This document shows, one piece after another, positions 1 through 10,354 of a stretch of DNA of 64,000 nucleotides. The notes beneath the pieces were generated by a model. The model worked only from the letters and a program-made list of their open reading frames with translations. It made no database searches and was not told the origin of the DNA. This stretch comes from Musa acuminata AAA Group (lineage: Eukaryota; Streptophyta; Magnoliopsida; Zingiberales; Musaceae), in NCBI RefSeq assembly GCF_036884655.1, contig NC_088331.1, forward strand, positions 16,281,501 to 16,345,500. Direction: 5' to 3'. How positions within the stretch are numbered: the stretch's first letter is position 1; every line of letters starts with the position of its first letter. A program made the position numbers and the translations under genes.

Positions 1-521
1 ATCACTTTTGTAATCTCTTGAAAATGATTTTGATTTGATGATTTGATAATTTAAAATTGAATAAATTTTTATCCAAATCATGATCTTGATTCGTTGATAC
101 TTATAAATTAAGATTTATTATGAATCAAGATTTTTCATTAATCGATCTCCTAAGATTTTCTTTTGATTATTTAAGAGGAGGTTTTTCAAAAGAAATCATG
201 TCTTTTGGTATTCACATGATATTATCTTTCGTCATATGAATTTTATACAATTCCTTGTATTTATAAAATATTTATCTCATCACCCAATTATTTTTTCTTA
301 ATATTCTTATATGATGATATGAATTTATGCATGAAATACAAATGAGAAATTATGATCATGCATGATAGGATGCAATGTAATTTGACAAATTAATACCATC
401 ATGATTTGAAATACTATGATTTGTTACTAATATTGATATAATTATGAATGACGATTTGAAATCATACATGTAATGATAATTTTATATTTTAAAAATATAC
501 ATTATGATTTGGTATTATGCA
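1..521 (+). mobile_element. Left internal fragment of host element A (gag-only Sirevirus-like family)
   Basis: AT-rich sequence full of ATGATTT/AAATCATG words, like the non-coding 3' internal regions at 4,050-6,790 and 18,881-21,262. It stops at 521, where the tandem element T is inserted. The other half of A resumes at 15,629. The 5' LTR and gag of A lie outside the window. I see no coding sequence here. Confidence 0.7.
517..521. repeat. Target-site duplication ATGCA, left copy
   Basis: ATGCA directly before the TGTTGAATC start of the first LTR. The identical pentamer follows the last LTR at 15,629-15,633. No such duplication brackets the middle LTR, so the whole array counts as one insertion event. 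Confidence 0.9.
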
Positions 522-2117
522 TGTTGAATCTCGTATTTTGATGATGAAACTACTTGATATATGTTTATGATTTAATCTGCGTTTTGAGTGACGCAGGATG
601 CTTCGATCAGGATGAGACAATTAAAGCAGGAAAATCATGTTGTGCCGAAGGAACGTGTCAGAAGATTGGACGTCGGGCCGGTGGATCGGTCGACGTATCG
701 ACAGAAGGCTTCGGGCCGTGGACTCGGGCATCGGGCCAAGAAGAGCGGGTATTGTGCCAAGGATATCGGAGTTGCAGAGTCAACTGGCCGATTGGGCAAT
801 AGGCTGCAGGAGAGGATGATGCGCCAAAGAATCGGACGAAGCGTCGAGGGACCAATGACATGTCGGACAACTTGGTTAATTGCTTAGGATTAATTGTCTC
901 GATCGAAGTTTTGTTTTGTTGTGCAGGATTAACTATGATAACGATGAAGACATAAAGCGAAACAAAGTGTCGGAGTCAAGCGCGAAGGATTTGTTGCGAG
1001 TTCGAGAGTTCGACGGAAGTCCGAAGGTTCGTCGGGAATGCTACCGGAACTAGCCAAGAATGAGTTGGGAGCTTGCCGAAGGCTTTTTCGGAAGCTCGCC
1101 GGAAGGTTCGTTGGAAGTTCGCGGAGCTCGCCGAGAAAGATCGGAGCTTGCCGACGAAGCTCGTTGAAACTCGCTAAGATCAAATCGTGAAGTCTAGGAG
1201 CTTGCCGGGAGTCCGCAGAATGGTTTCCGAGAATTCATCGGAAGACCGCCGGAAGTTTGCCGGAAGCTCGCCAGAAGAAGTCTTGACTTGCGGACTTTGT
1301 AATAGCTTAGAAAATGTCTTTAAATTCATAGTTAGCACGTTAATTAGGGTTAGGATTAGGTGTTAATCCTATAACCCAAGTAGGGGCCAATTAGGCCCAA
1401 GTTCGGACTGGTTTGGACCAAGTTTGGAGCCAAACCAAGTGAGCTGGAATAGTGAAAGAGGTGCCACCGCCAGGGTTGGAGGTAGCACCGCCCAGGCTAT
1501 GTCTTCCAGCGAAGACTGGGCGGTGCAACCGCCCCAGCCAAGAGGTGCAACCGCCCAGGATATGTCTCCCAGCGAGACTGGGCGGTGCAACCGCCCCAGC
1601 CAAGAGGTGCAACCGCCCAGGGCTCAGTCTCCAAGCGAGACTGGGCGGTGCAACCTCCTCTGTCAAGAGGTAGCACCGCCAGAGCTCAAGTTTCGAGCTC
1701 TGCCAAGAGGTGCAACCACCGAGCTCGGTCTTCGAGCTCTGGCAGAGAGGTGCAACCTCTTTGGACAGGAGATGCATCGCCTGAGCTCGGTCTTCGAGCT
1801 CTGGCAAAGAGGTGCAACCACCTCTGGCAGAGAGGTGCAACCACCTCTGGCAGAGAGGTGCATCAGCCTGAGCTCAGTTTCGAGCTCTGCTAGGTGATGC
1901 AACCACCGAGCTCAAGTTTCGAGCTCTGCCAGGCGGTGCAACCACCGAGCTCAGTCTTCGAGCTCTGGCAGAGTGGTGCAATCGCCTGAGCTCAGTCTTC
2001 GAGCTCTGCCAGGCGGTGCCACCTCTCCAGTCAAGAGGTGCAACCGCCTGATCCTAGAATTCTGGGATTTGATCGATTTGATCGTTTTGAGCTCCAAATT
2101 TGAATTGGGTTGGGGCC

Positions 2118-2125
2118 TATAAATA
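2118..2125 (+). promoter_or_regulatory. TATA box of LTR T1
   Basis: TATAAATA in the context GGGGCCTATAAATACCCC, downstream of the palindrome array. The same motif occurs at 8387-8394 (T2), 14706-14713 (T3), 17423-17430 (A), 31222-31229 (B) and, reversed, 26641-26648 (solo LTR S). This position marks the U3/R side of the promoter. Confidence 0.75.
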
Positions 2126-2665
2126 CCCCACCCATTCAGCACTGAAAAGTAACAGATCCACACCGAATTCTTGATCTTTTCAGTGATTCTAAGAGCTCAA
2201 ATTTGTGTAAAGTCCTAAAGTTCTCCTCCTTCTGTTCTTCAAGTCTTGAGTTGTAAAGAGAGGAGAGAAAGGATCTGTAAAGGTTGTCTCCTGAGCCTGT
2301 CAAAAGGAGAGAAACTGTAAAAGGGCAGTTAGCCTTCGCCCATTGAAGGAAGGCAGCTAGTTGACGTCGGTGACCTCGTCGGAGGAGGAAGCCAAAAGTG
2401 GAGTAGGTCAAGACTGACCGAACCACTCTAAATCTCTGGTTTGCTTTTACCTTGAGCACTTTATCATTACTGCAAACCTCCTACATTGCTACTGCCCTCT
2501 GCGCCTTTACGAACGAGTTTCTAAGCTCTGATCTTTCAGAATCTGCATTCAAACGTAAATCGTGTTTTCGTACGATCTTCACACTGCAGTTTACGCTTAC
2601 ATTCGGATTCCATTTATAACTGCAAATTACTTTCTACGTAAAACGCTTTTCAAGGTTCAAAACTG

Positions 2666-2860
2666 CTTTTAGACGCAAAACTACGTTTAGACGTAAAACT
2701 GTGTTTAGACGTAAAACTGTGTTTAGACGCAAAACTGCGTTTAGACGTAAAACTGCGTTTAGACGTAAAACTGCGTTTAGACGTAAAACTGCGTTTGGAC
2801 GTAAAACTGAGTTTAGACGCAAACTGCGCTTAGACGCAAACTGTGCTTAGACGCAAACTG
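2666..2860 (+). repeat. Minisatellite, 18/17-bp units, LTR T1 (11 units)
   Basis: Tandem units of the type CGTTTAGACGTAAAACTG (18 bp), followed by 17-bp units CGCTTAGACGCAAACTG. I count 8 long and 3 short units. The array lies between the TATA box and the LTR end, so it should be transcribed. Confidence 0.92.
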
Positions 2861-2990
2861 CACTGTGATTCTGCTTTTATATCGAAATCATTTTTTATCG
2901 GACGAACGCAGCTTTCGTTTTTAAATTACTGTAAGATTTCCGCTGCACTAATTCACCCCCCCCCCTCTTAGTGCTCTCGATCCTAACAAT

Positions 2991-3002
2991 TGGTATCAGA
3001 GC
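2991..3002 (+). other. Primer binding site, tRNA-iMet type (unit 1)
   Basis: TGGTATCAGAGC begins 2 bp after the LTR end. It complements the 3' end of initiator tRNA-Met, the standard plant Copia primer. Confidence 0.92.
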
Positions 3003-3038
3003 GGGGTATTTCTCATTTCGGATTTACACCTGAGAGAA

Positions 3039-4049
3039 ATGGCTCTTCAAGAGGGCTTTTCGGTCTTTCGTCCACCGTTGTTTAACGGATTGGACTACAC
3101 TTATTGGAAAACTCGAATGAGAGTTTTCTTGATTTCTACGAATTTAGACTTATGGAGTATCATTGAAAACGGTTTTCAACTTCCCTCCAAACCGATGAAC
3201 GAATGGTCGGTTTTGGAGAAGAAGAATTTTTCTTTAAACGCAAAGGCTATGAATGCCTTATTTTGCGCATTGGACAAAAATGAGTTCAATCGGATTTCTA
3301 CGTGTGAAACGGCTTTTGACATTTGGCGAATTCTTGAAATCACGCACGAGGGAACTAGTAGAGTCAAACACTCGAAAGTTAACTTTTTATTGCATGATTT
3401 TGAGTTTTTTCAAATGCAACCAAGCGAGACTATAGGCGACATGTACACCCGTTTCACGGATGTCGTCAATAGTTTAAGAGCTCATGGAAAATGTTTTTCG
3501 GATTTTGAACTCGTAAACAAGATTTTGCGTTCTCTTTCTAAAAAGTGGGATTCAAAAGTAACTGCAATACAAGAAGCTAAAAATCTAAACAACTTACCAC
3601 TTGAAGAACTAATTGGTTCATTGATGACATATGAAATGGTGCACAATGCACATGATGAACATGTTGAACACAATCACCTTCCAAAGAACAGGAAGGATTT
3701 GGAACTCTGGACAAATGAATGCCACTTGAGCGATGACTCAAGTGATGAGGACAATGATGAACAAACCAACCTTCCAAAGAACAGGAAGGATTTGGGACAT
3801 AGAACATTTGAAGACCACTCGAGCGTAAGCTCAAGTGATGGTGAACTTAAACTACAAATGAAACGAAAATTAAAAAGCAAAAAGAATGGAACTACTTGCT
3901 TTAAACGCAAGAAGAAGAACAAAAATTGGGATGAATCGAGCTCATCTGAAGACGAGAAAGTCAACAAAAGCGAGGCGACAAAATACGCCTTACCAGCCTA
4001 CGACGTTGAGGTAATTAAAATGCCTTTGGTTTATTTTGAAATTACTTGA
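3039..4049 (+). CDS. gag: Copia-type Gag (UBN2-like), zinc knuckle lost, unit 1
   Basis: 336-residue capsid-type protein of a Copia/Sirevirus-like element, expected to bind element RNA and form cytoplasmic particles. The start is the first ATG, 36 bp after the primer site, in context GAGAAATGGC. The N-terminal part (about 10-200) is the DUF4219/UBN2-like Gag domain, with RPPLFNGLDYTYWKTRM near residue 11 and YTRFTDVVNSL near 136. Residues 214-241 and 245-269 are two copies of an acidic unit beginning LPKNRKDL. A basic stretch follows (275-296). At residue 287, where related Gags have a CCHC knuckle, only a single Cys remains before the DESSSSEDEK tail. Pol does not follow. The frame is fully open, unlike the decayed copies at 18,135 and 39,591. 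Confidence 0.9.
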   Translation: MALQEGFSVFRPPLFNGLDYTYWKTRMRVFLISTNLDLWSIIENGFQLPSKPMNEWSVLEKKNFSLNAKAMNALFCALDKNEFNRISTCETAFDIWRILEITHEGTSRVKHSKVNFLLHDFEFFQMQPSETIGDMYTRFTDVVNSLRAHGKCFSDFELVNKILRSLSKKWDSKVTAIQEAKNLNNLPLEELIGSLMTYEMVHNAHDEHVEHNHLPKNRKDLELWTNECHLSDDSSDEDNDEQTNLPKNRKDLGHRTFEDHSSVSSSDGELKLQMKRKLKSKKNGTTCFKRKKKNKNWDESSSSEDEKVNKSEATKYALPAYDVEVIKMPLVYFEIT

Positions 4050-6283
4050 TGCTTTCATGATATATTTTCTTTTTTAGTTTAGAATTAAATTTCTTGAAAA
4101 TTACATGTTTAAAAATAAAAATACAAAAATTATGATCATGCTGATAATTTCGAAAATAATATTGCATATTTTATGATAAACAAACAAAATGATTTTGATC
4201 ATGGTTAAGAAGTAATAATGTGTATCATGTTTGATTAACATTGTTGAATGAAATCACGTTTGATTTAAAGTAATGCATAAAGATGTAATATGAAATGGTT
4301 ATTAACAATTTTATGCATGTGATTTTAAGTTATCCATGATCATGAGCTTGTTTGATCTTCTTGACTTAATTTTAAGATCTATAGCAAAAATCATGTCTGA
4401 ATATATGAAAGTGTTAATTTCATTTTTGGATTCACTTAACAATTGGTATCCTAACAATCAGATTCTCTCATACACTTATGAAAAATATTTTTCTAAAATG
4501 GATTTGATGAAATGATTCCTGCTTATAAATTCCATCTTGAAATATGAATGATAGTGTTTTTGCTTACAAAGATTTGTTTCATGTTCATATCTCCTATGAT
4601 TCATGTGCAGAAAAAGAATTTATAAATCATAATACAATGAGATTTCTTATGCAAAAATAAAGTGCTTTTGTGATTCTTTGCTAAAGAGAATAATTATTAA
4701 AATCATGATCTTGGTAATTATAACATGGAGCTCTTTATAAATCAAGATCATTCATTATGCTCCCTACATTTATCAAAAAGGAGTTCTTCAAATGAAATGC
4801 AATTCAATGAAGTGTCATATTGATATCTTGAAACTTGGAATATTTTAAAATGTGATCTTGATAAGAATGTTTCAAGTTGCTCTTTGTACTATATCTTTTC
4901 GAATGAATTATGAGCCTTGATATCGTATATTTCATAATACAAGATTTATTTGCCTTATGTCTTGAACTTTCATGCTTATCTTAATTTGGCATATAAAGAC
5001 TAAGGCATGCTTAGATGAAAAAGAATCTCTTAAAAAATGCTTTTCCCATCTGATCGAGATTAATGATTTCATGATATTTTGTGAATCTCGAAATTAATTT
5101 TAATGACTTGATTATGAATTTCAAGTTAATGATTTGATTTGAATAAGTTTTATCTAAATCATAATCTTCATCTTGCAAAATTGAAGTCACAAATAATATC
5201 TTGTGGTATTCATGAATTGATACTCACAATATGAAAGCATTGATATTCATGACTTGAATTGGATTGAAACATTGTACGCTTAAATTAATCATTCTCCTAT
5301 GTTTCAAAAATTCCTTAAAAGCCTTATGTGATGATTGAAAACTAACTTGCTTTATGATGAATCACGAATCATGACTTGATCTATGATGTAAATGCCTTGA
5401 AATGATTGAAATATTTAACACTTTTATGCTCTTCCCCCTACTTTCTTCTTGTTTTCAATGATAAAATGGGGAGAAGTTTTGATCATGCATGGTAGGATAT
5501 AATTTGACAAAATTGATACCATCATGATATGAAACATTTATGATGTACAATTATGCATGCAATACTTGTGCTTTCTAAATATGATGTGATGTATTGCATA
5601 TGATGTAAATCATGATTTAAAATGCTATGAGTGCCAAGTTACACATTTTGAGAAGAAATTGTTATATTGAAATATTAATGTAATTATGAATGGTGATATG
5701 ATATCATGCATGTAATACTTCAATTTATGATAATGATGCATGCAATGATAAAATATTCATGATGAAAAATTATCTTGACATTCATAACTTGATTATTCAT
5801 CATTTGTCATGATTTTGAAATCGTTGTAAAAGGAAAAGAGAACTACAAAACTATATTCTCTCTTTCTTTTTTTACAATGACAAAGGGGGAGATAGCTAGC
5901 TTGTACAAGTCAAGAAGATGCAAAAACTTGATTGCTAGCTTACCTATTTTAAGAAGCAAAGATTGCTAACTTGCTTATTTCAAGAAGAAAAATTGTCTTC
6001 TTGAACATCACTATCTTGAATATCTCAAGAAGCAAAACTTGCAATTTGCACATTGCAATAGGAAGCAAGAATCATGAGCTTACACAAGAAATTTATCTTG
6101 CATTTGCTTTCGAAATTTTTGCTAGCTTATATATTATGAAACTTGTATATCATAAAAATTGCTAGCTTGTTGGTCTAAAGAGAAGCAAAAAGTTGCTATC
6201 TCAAAAGAAGCAAATGTGCTATCTTGCCTATCTCAAGAGGCAAAAATGCTAACTTGCGCATCTAGCAAAGTGAGCAAAATTTT

Positions 6284-6307
6284 CAAGAAGCAAGAGTTGC
6301 CTTCTTG
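6284..6307 (+). other. Conserved short hairpin in the non-coding region
   Basis: Arms CAAGAAGCAA and TTGCCTTCTTG around a three-base loop. It is also present at 12589-12612, 20795-20818 and 43875-43898. In element A (about 16,051-16,067) only part of the first arm survives. Confidence 0.65.
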
Positions 6308-6542
6308 AACATCTCTAATTTGCTAGCTTGCATGATATAGAACTTGCTATCTTGAACATTACCAAAAGTGCTATCTTATATGTTATAAAACTTGAATATC
6401 TAAAACTTGATAGCATGAATGTTCTAAGCATGATATAACACTTGCTAAATCTTCTAGCTCCAAGATTGCATGATGATAAAACTTGATACTATGTTTTTCA
6501 TGCAATGAGTTGAATCAATATCACAAACACTTGATTGTGATA

Positions 6543-6576
6543 CTTCTCCTTTTTGTTGATGACAAAGGGGGAGAAG
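6543..6576 (+). promoter_or_regulatory. Conserved hairpin containing an internal polypurine tract
   Basis: Left arm CTTCTCCTTTTTG, loop TTGATGA, right arm CAAAGGGGGAGAAG. The same structure appears at 12848-12881, 16198-16231, 21046-21079, 44169-44202 and, on the minus strand, 55532-55565. Surrounding sequence has diverged much more. Sireviruses are known to carry several conserved polypurine tracts near the 3' LTR. Confidence 0.75.
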
Positions 6577-6790
6577 TATGTTGATGACATGACATGTGAT
6601 GCATAAAGTTTATGCATATGTTCATGTTGACGTGTTGCAAGTATTCATGATGAATATTGCAATGACTTGAATTCAGTTTGAATTCAAGGTTCTATCAATA
6701 TGGCATATTGATAGGGGGAGTTTGTTTAAACTCCGGGAGTTAAGTTTAACTCCGTCATCAAGTGGTTGTCATCATCAAAAAGGGGGAGAT

Positions 6791-9293
6791 TGTTGAATCT
6801 CGTATTTTGATGATGAAACTACTTGATATATGTTTATGATTTAATCTGCGTTTTGAGTGACGCAGGATGCTTCGATCAGGATGAGACAATTAAAGCAGGA
6901 AAATCATGTTGTGCCGAAGGAACGTGTCAGAAGATTGGACGTCGGGCCGGTGGATCGGTCGACGTATCGACAGAAGGCTTCGGGCCGTGGACTCGGGCAT
7001 CGGGCCAAGAAGAGCGGGTATTGTGCCAAGGATATCGGAGTTGCAGAGTCAACTGGCCGATTGGGCAATAGGCTGCAGGAGAGGATGATGCGCCAAAGAA
7101 TCGGACGAAGCGTCGAGGGACCAATGACATGTCGGACAACTTGGTTAATTGCTTAGGATTAATTGTCTCGATCGAAGTTTTGTTTTGTTGTGCAGAATTA
7201 ACTATGATAACGATGAAGACATAAAGCGAAACAAAGTGTCGGAGTCAAGCGCGAAGGATTTGTTGCGAGTTCGAGAGTTCGACGGAAGTCCGAAGGTTCG
7301 TCGGGAATGCTACCGGAACTAGCCAAGAATGAGTTGGGAGCTTGCCGAAGGCTTTTTCGGAAGCTCGCCGGAAGGTTCGTTGGAAGTTCGCGGAGCTCGC
7401 CGAGAAAGATCGGAGCTTGCCGACGAAGCTCGTTGAAACTCGCTAAGATCAAATCGTGAAGTCTAGGAGCTTGCCGGGAGTCCGCAGAATGGTTTCCGAG
7501 AATTCATCGGAAGACCGCCGGAAGTTTGCCGGAAGCTCGCCAGAAGAAGTCTTGACTTGCGGACTTTGTAATAGCTTAGAAAATGTCTTTAAATTCATAG
7601 TTAGCACGTTAATTAGGGTTAGGATTAGGTGTTAATCCTATAACCCAAGTAGGGGCCAATTAGGCCCAAGTTCGGACTGGTTTGGACCAAGTTTGGAGCC
7701 AAACCAAGTGAGCTGGAATAGTGAAAGAGGTGCCACCGCCAGGGTTGGAGGTAGCACCGCCCAGGCTATGTCTTCCAGCGAAGACTGGGCGGTGCAACCG
7801 CCCCAGCCAAGAGGTGCAACCGCCCAGGATATGTCTCCCAGCGAGACTGGGCGGTGCAACCGCCCCAGCCAAGAGGTGCAACCGCCCAGGGCTCAGTCTC
7901 CAAGCGAGACTGGGCGGTGCAACCTCCTCTGTCAAGAGGTAGCACCGCCAGAGCTCAAGTTTCGAGCTCTGCCAAGAGGTGCAACCACCGAGCTCGGTCT
8001 TCGAGCTCTGGCAGAGAGGTGCAACCTCTTTGGACAGGAGATGCATCGCCTGAGCTCGGTCTTCGAGCTCTGGCAAAGAGGTGCAACCACCTCTGGCAGA
8101 GAGGTGCAACCACCTCTGGCAGAGAGGTGCATCAGCCTGAGCTCAGTTTCGAGCTCTGCCAGGTGATGCAACCACCGAGCTCAAGTTTCGAGCTCTGCCA
8201 GGCGGTGCAACCACCGAGCTCAGTCTTCGAGCTCTGGCAGAGTGGTGCAATCGCCTGAGCTCAGTCTTCGAGCTCTGCCAGGCGGTGCCACCTCTCCAGT
8301 CAAGAGGTGCAACCGCCTGATCCTAGAATTCTGGGATTTGATCGATTTGATCGTTTTGAGCTCCAAATTTGAATTGGGTTGGGGCCTATAAATACCCCAC
8401 CCATTCAGCACTGAAAAGTAACAGATCCACACCGAATTCTTGATCTTTTCAGTGATTCTAAGAGCTCAAATTTGTGTAAAGTCCTAAAGTTCTCCTCCTT
8501 CTGTTCTTCAAGTCTTGAGTTGTAAAGAGAGGAGAGAAAGGATCTGTAAAGGTTGTCTCCTGAGCCTGTCAAAAGGAGAGAAACTGTAAAAGGGCAGTTA
8601 GCCTTCGCCCATTGAAGGAAGGCAGCTAGTTGACGTCGGTGACCTCGTCGGAGGAGGAAGCCAAAAGTGGAGTAGGTCAAGACTGACCGAACCACTCTAA
8701 ATCTCTGGTTTGCTTTTACCTTGAGCACTTTATCATTACTGCAAACCTCCTACATTGCTACTGCCCTCTGCGCCTTTACGAACGAGTTTCTAAGCTCTGA
8801 TCTTTCAGAATCTGCATTCAAACGTAAATCGTGTTTTCGTACGATCTTCACACTGCAGTTTACGCTTACATTCGGATTCCATTTATAACTGCAAATTACT
8901 TTCTACGTAAAATGCTTTTCAAGGTTCAAAACTGCTTTTAGACGCAAAACTACGTTTAGACGTAAAACTGCGTTTAGACGTAAAACTGTGTTTAGACGCA
9001 AAACTGCGTTTAGACGTAAAACTGCGTTTAGACGTAAAACTGCGTTTAGACGTAAAACTGCGTTTAGACGTAAAACTGCGTTTAGACGTAAAACTGCGTT
9101 TGGACGTAAAACTGAGTTTAGACGCAAACTGCGCTTAGACGCAAACTGTGCTTAGACGCAAACTGCACTGTGATTCTGCTTTTATATCGAAATCATTTTT
9201 TATCGGACGAACGCAGCTTTCGTTTTTAAATTACTGTAAGATTTCCGCTGCACTAATTCACCCCCCCCCCTCTTAGTGCTCTCGATCCTAACA
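6791..9293 (+). repeat. LTR T2 (2,503 bp, shared middle LTR)
   Basis: Same organisation as T1, with very few substitutions. The 36-bp length difference is exactly two extra 18-bp minisatellite units. It acts as 3' LTR of unit 1 and 5' LTR of unit 2. TATA box at 8387-8394; ten-C run at 9261-9270. The bases on its two sides show no target duplication. Confidence 0.93.
8935..9165 (+). repeat. Minisatellite, LTR T2 (13 units)
   Basis: Ten 18-bp and three 17-bp units of the TTTAGACGTAAAACTGCG family, two more than in T1. Confidence 0.92.
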
Positions 9294-9295
9294 AT

Positions 9296-9307
9296 TGGTA
9301 TCAGAGC
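9296..9307 (+). other. Primer binding site, tRNA-iMet type (unit 2)
   Basis: TGGTATCAGAGC, 2 bp after the end of LTR T2, identical to unit 1. Confidence 0.92.
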
Positions 9308-9343
9308 GGGGTATTTCTCATTTCGGATTTACACCTGAGAGAA

Positions 9344-10354
9344 ATGGCTCTTCAAGAGGGCTTTTCGGTCTTTCGTCCACCGTTGTTTAACGGATTGGAC
9401 TACACTTATTGGAAAACTCGAATGAGAGTTTTCTTGATTTCTACGAATTTAGACTTATGGAGTATCATTGAAAACGGTTTTCAACTTCCCTCCAAACCGA
9501 TGAACGAATGGTCGGTTTTGGAGAAGAAGAATTTTTCTTTAAACGCAAAGGCTATGAATGCCTTATTTTGCGCATTGGACAAAAATGAGTTCAATCGGAT
9601 TTCTACGTGTGAAACGGCTTTTGACATTTGGCGAATTCTTGAAATCACGCACGAGGGAACTAGTAGAGTCAAACACTCGAAAGTTAACTTTTTATTGCAT
9701 GATTTTGAGTTTTTTCAAATGCAACCAAGCGAGACTATAGGCGACATGTACACCCGTTTCACGGATGTCGTCAATAGTTTAAGAGCTCATGGAAAATGTT
9801 TTTCGGATTTTGAACTCGTAAACAAGATTTTGCGTTCTCTTTCTAAAAAGTGGGATTCAAAAGTAACTGCAATACAAGAAGCTAAAAATCTAAACAACTT
9901 ACCACTTGAAGAACTAATTGGTTCATTGATGACATATGAAATGGTGCACAATGCACATGATGAACATGTTGAACACAATCACCTTCCAAAGAACAGGAAG
10001 GATTTGGAACTCTGGACAAATGAATGCCACTTGAGCGATGACTCAAGTGATGAGGACAATGATGAACAAACCAACCTTCCAAAGAACAGGAAGGATTTGG
10101 GACATAGAACATTTGAAGACCACTCGAGCGTAAGCTCAAGTGATGGTGAACTTAAACTACAAATGAAACGAAAATTAAAAAGCAAAAAGAATGGAACTAC
10201 TTGCTTTAAACGCAAGAAGAAGAACAAAAATTGGGATGAATCGAGCTCATCTGAAGACGAGAAAGTCAACAAAAGCGAGGCGACAAAATACGCCTTACCA
10301 GCCTACGACGTTGAGGTAATTAAAATGCCTTTGGTTTATTTTGAAATTACTTGA
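9344..10354 (+). CDS. gag: Copia-type Gag (UBN2-like), zinc knuckle lost, unit 2
   Basis: Protein identical to the 336-residue Gag at 3039-4049, with the same start context and the same distance from the primer site. It keeps the duplicated acidic LPKNRKDL units and the missing CCHC knuckle. Two intact, identical copies in one array indicate either very recent duplication or homogenisation. No pol gene follows; non-coding DNA begins right after the stop. Confidence 0.9.
   Translation: MALQEGFSVFRPPLFNGLDYTYWKTRMRVFLISTNLDLWSIIENGFQLPSKPMNEWSVLEKKNFSLNAKAMNALFCALDKNEFNRISTCETAFDIWRILEITHEGTSRVKHSKVNFLLHDFEFFQMQPSETIGDMYTRFTDVVNSLRAHGKCFSDFELVNKILRSLSKKWDSKVTAIQEAKNLNNLPLEELIGSLMTYEMVHNAHDEHVEHNHLPKNRKDLELWTNECHLSDDSSDEDNDEQTNLPKNRKDLGHRTFEDHSSVSSSDGELKLQMKRKLKSKKNGTTCFKRKKKNKNWDESSSSEDEKVNKSEATKYALPAYDVEVIKMPLVYFEIT

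Larger units (their letters stand above)
522..2988 (+). repeat. LTR T1 (2,467 bp)
   Basis: Starts TGTTGAATC and ends CCTAACA. U3 (about 1,440-2,060) is an array of GC-rich palindromes (GGCGGTGCAACCGCC type and GAGCTC...GAGCTC type). A TATA box, TATAAATA, lies at 2118-2125. Downstream come a conserved transcribed leader, an 18-bp minisatellite (2666-2860), a run of ten C at about 2966-2975 and the CTCTTAGTGCTC terminus. Many short open frames in U3 on both strands are by-products of the palindromes and not genes. Confidence 0.93.
4050..6790 (+). other. Long non-coding 3' internal region, unit 1
   Basis: AT-rich DNA without credible genes. From about 5,880 it is built of degenerate GCAAG/CTTGC words (TTGCTAGCTTGC, AAGAAGCAAA, CTTGAACATC). 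It holds a hairpin at 6284-6307 and five polypurine tracts near 5466, 5882, 6562, 6712 and 6777. The one at 6562 lies inside a hairpin (6543-6576). The last, AAAAAGGGGGAGAT, ends at 6790 directly before the next LTR and is the likely plus-strand primer. Confidence 0.8.

Noticed and set aside
1391..1897. Long open frames (149-157 codons) on both strands of LTR T1, repeated in T2 and T3
   Set aside because: They run through the palindrome array, give Cys/Pro/Arg-rich low-complexity peptides on both strands, and are explained by the repeat composition.
2666..2860. Minisatellite read as a CRISPR-like or satellite array
   Set aside because: There are no unique spacers, the units are contiguous, and the array occurs only inside LTRs.
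2989..3002. tRNA-iMet complement as a sign of an endogenous badnavirus (banana streak virus type)
   Set aside because: Badnaviruses use the same primer, but here it follows an LTR end and is followed by Copia gag. No movement-protein, coat or caulimovirid RT sequence was seen.
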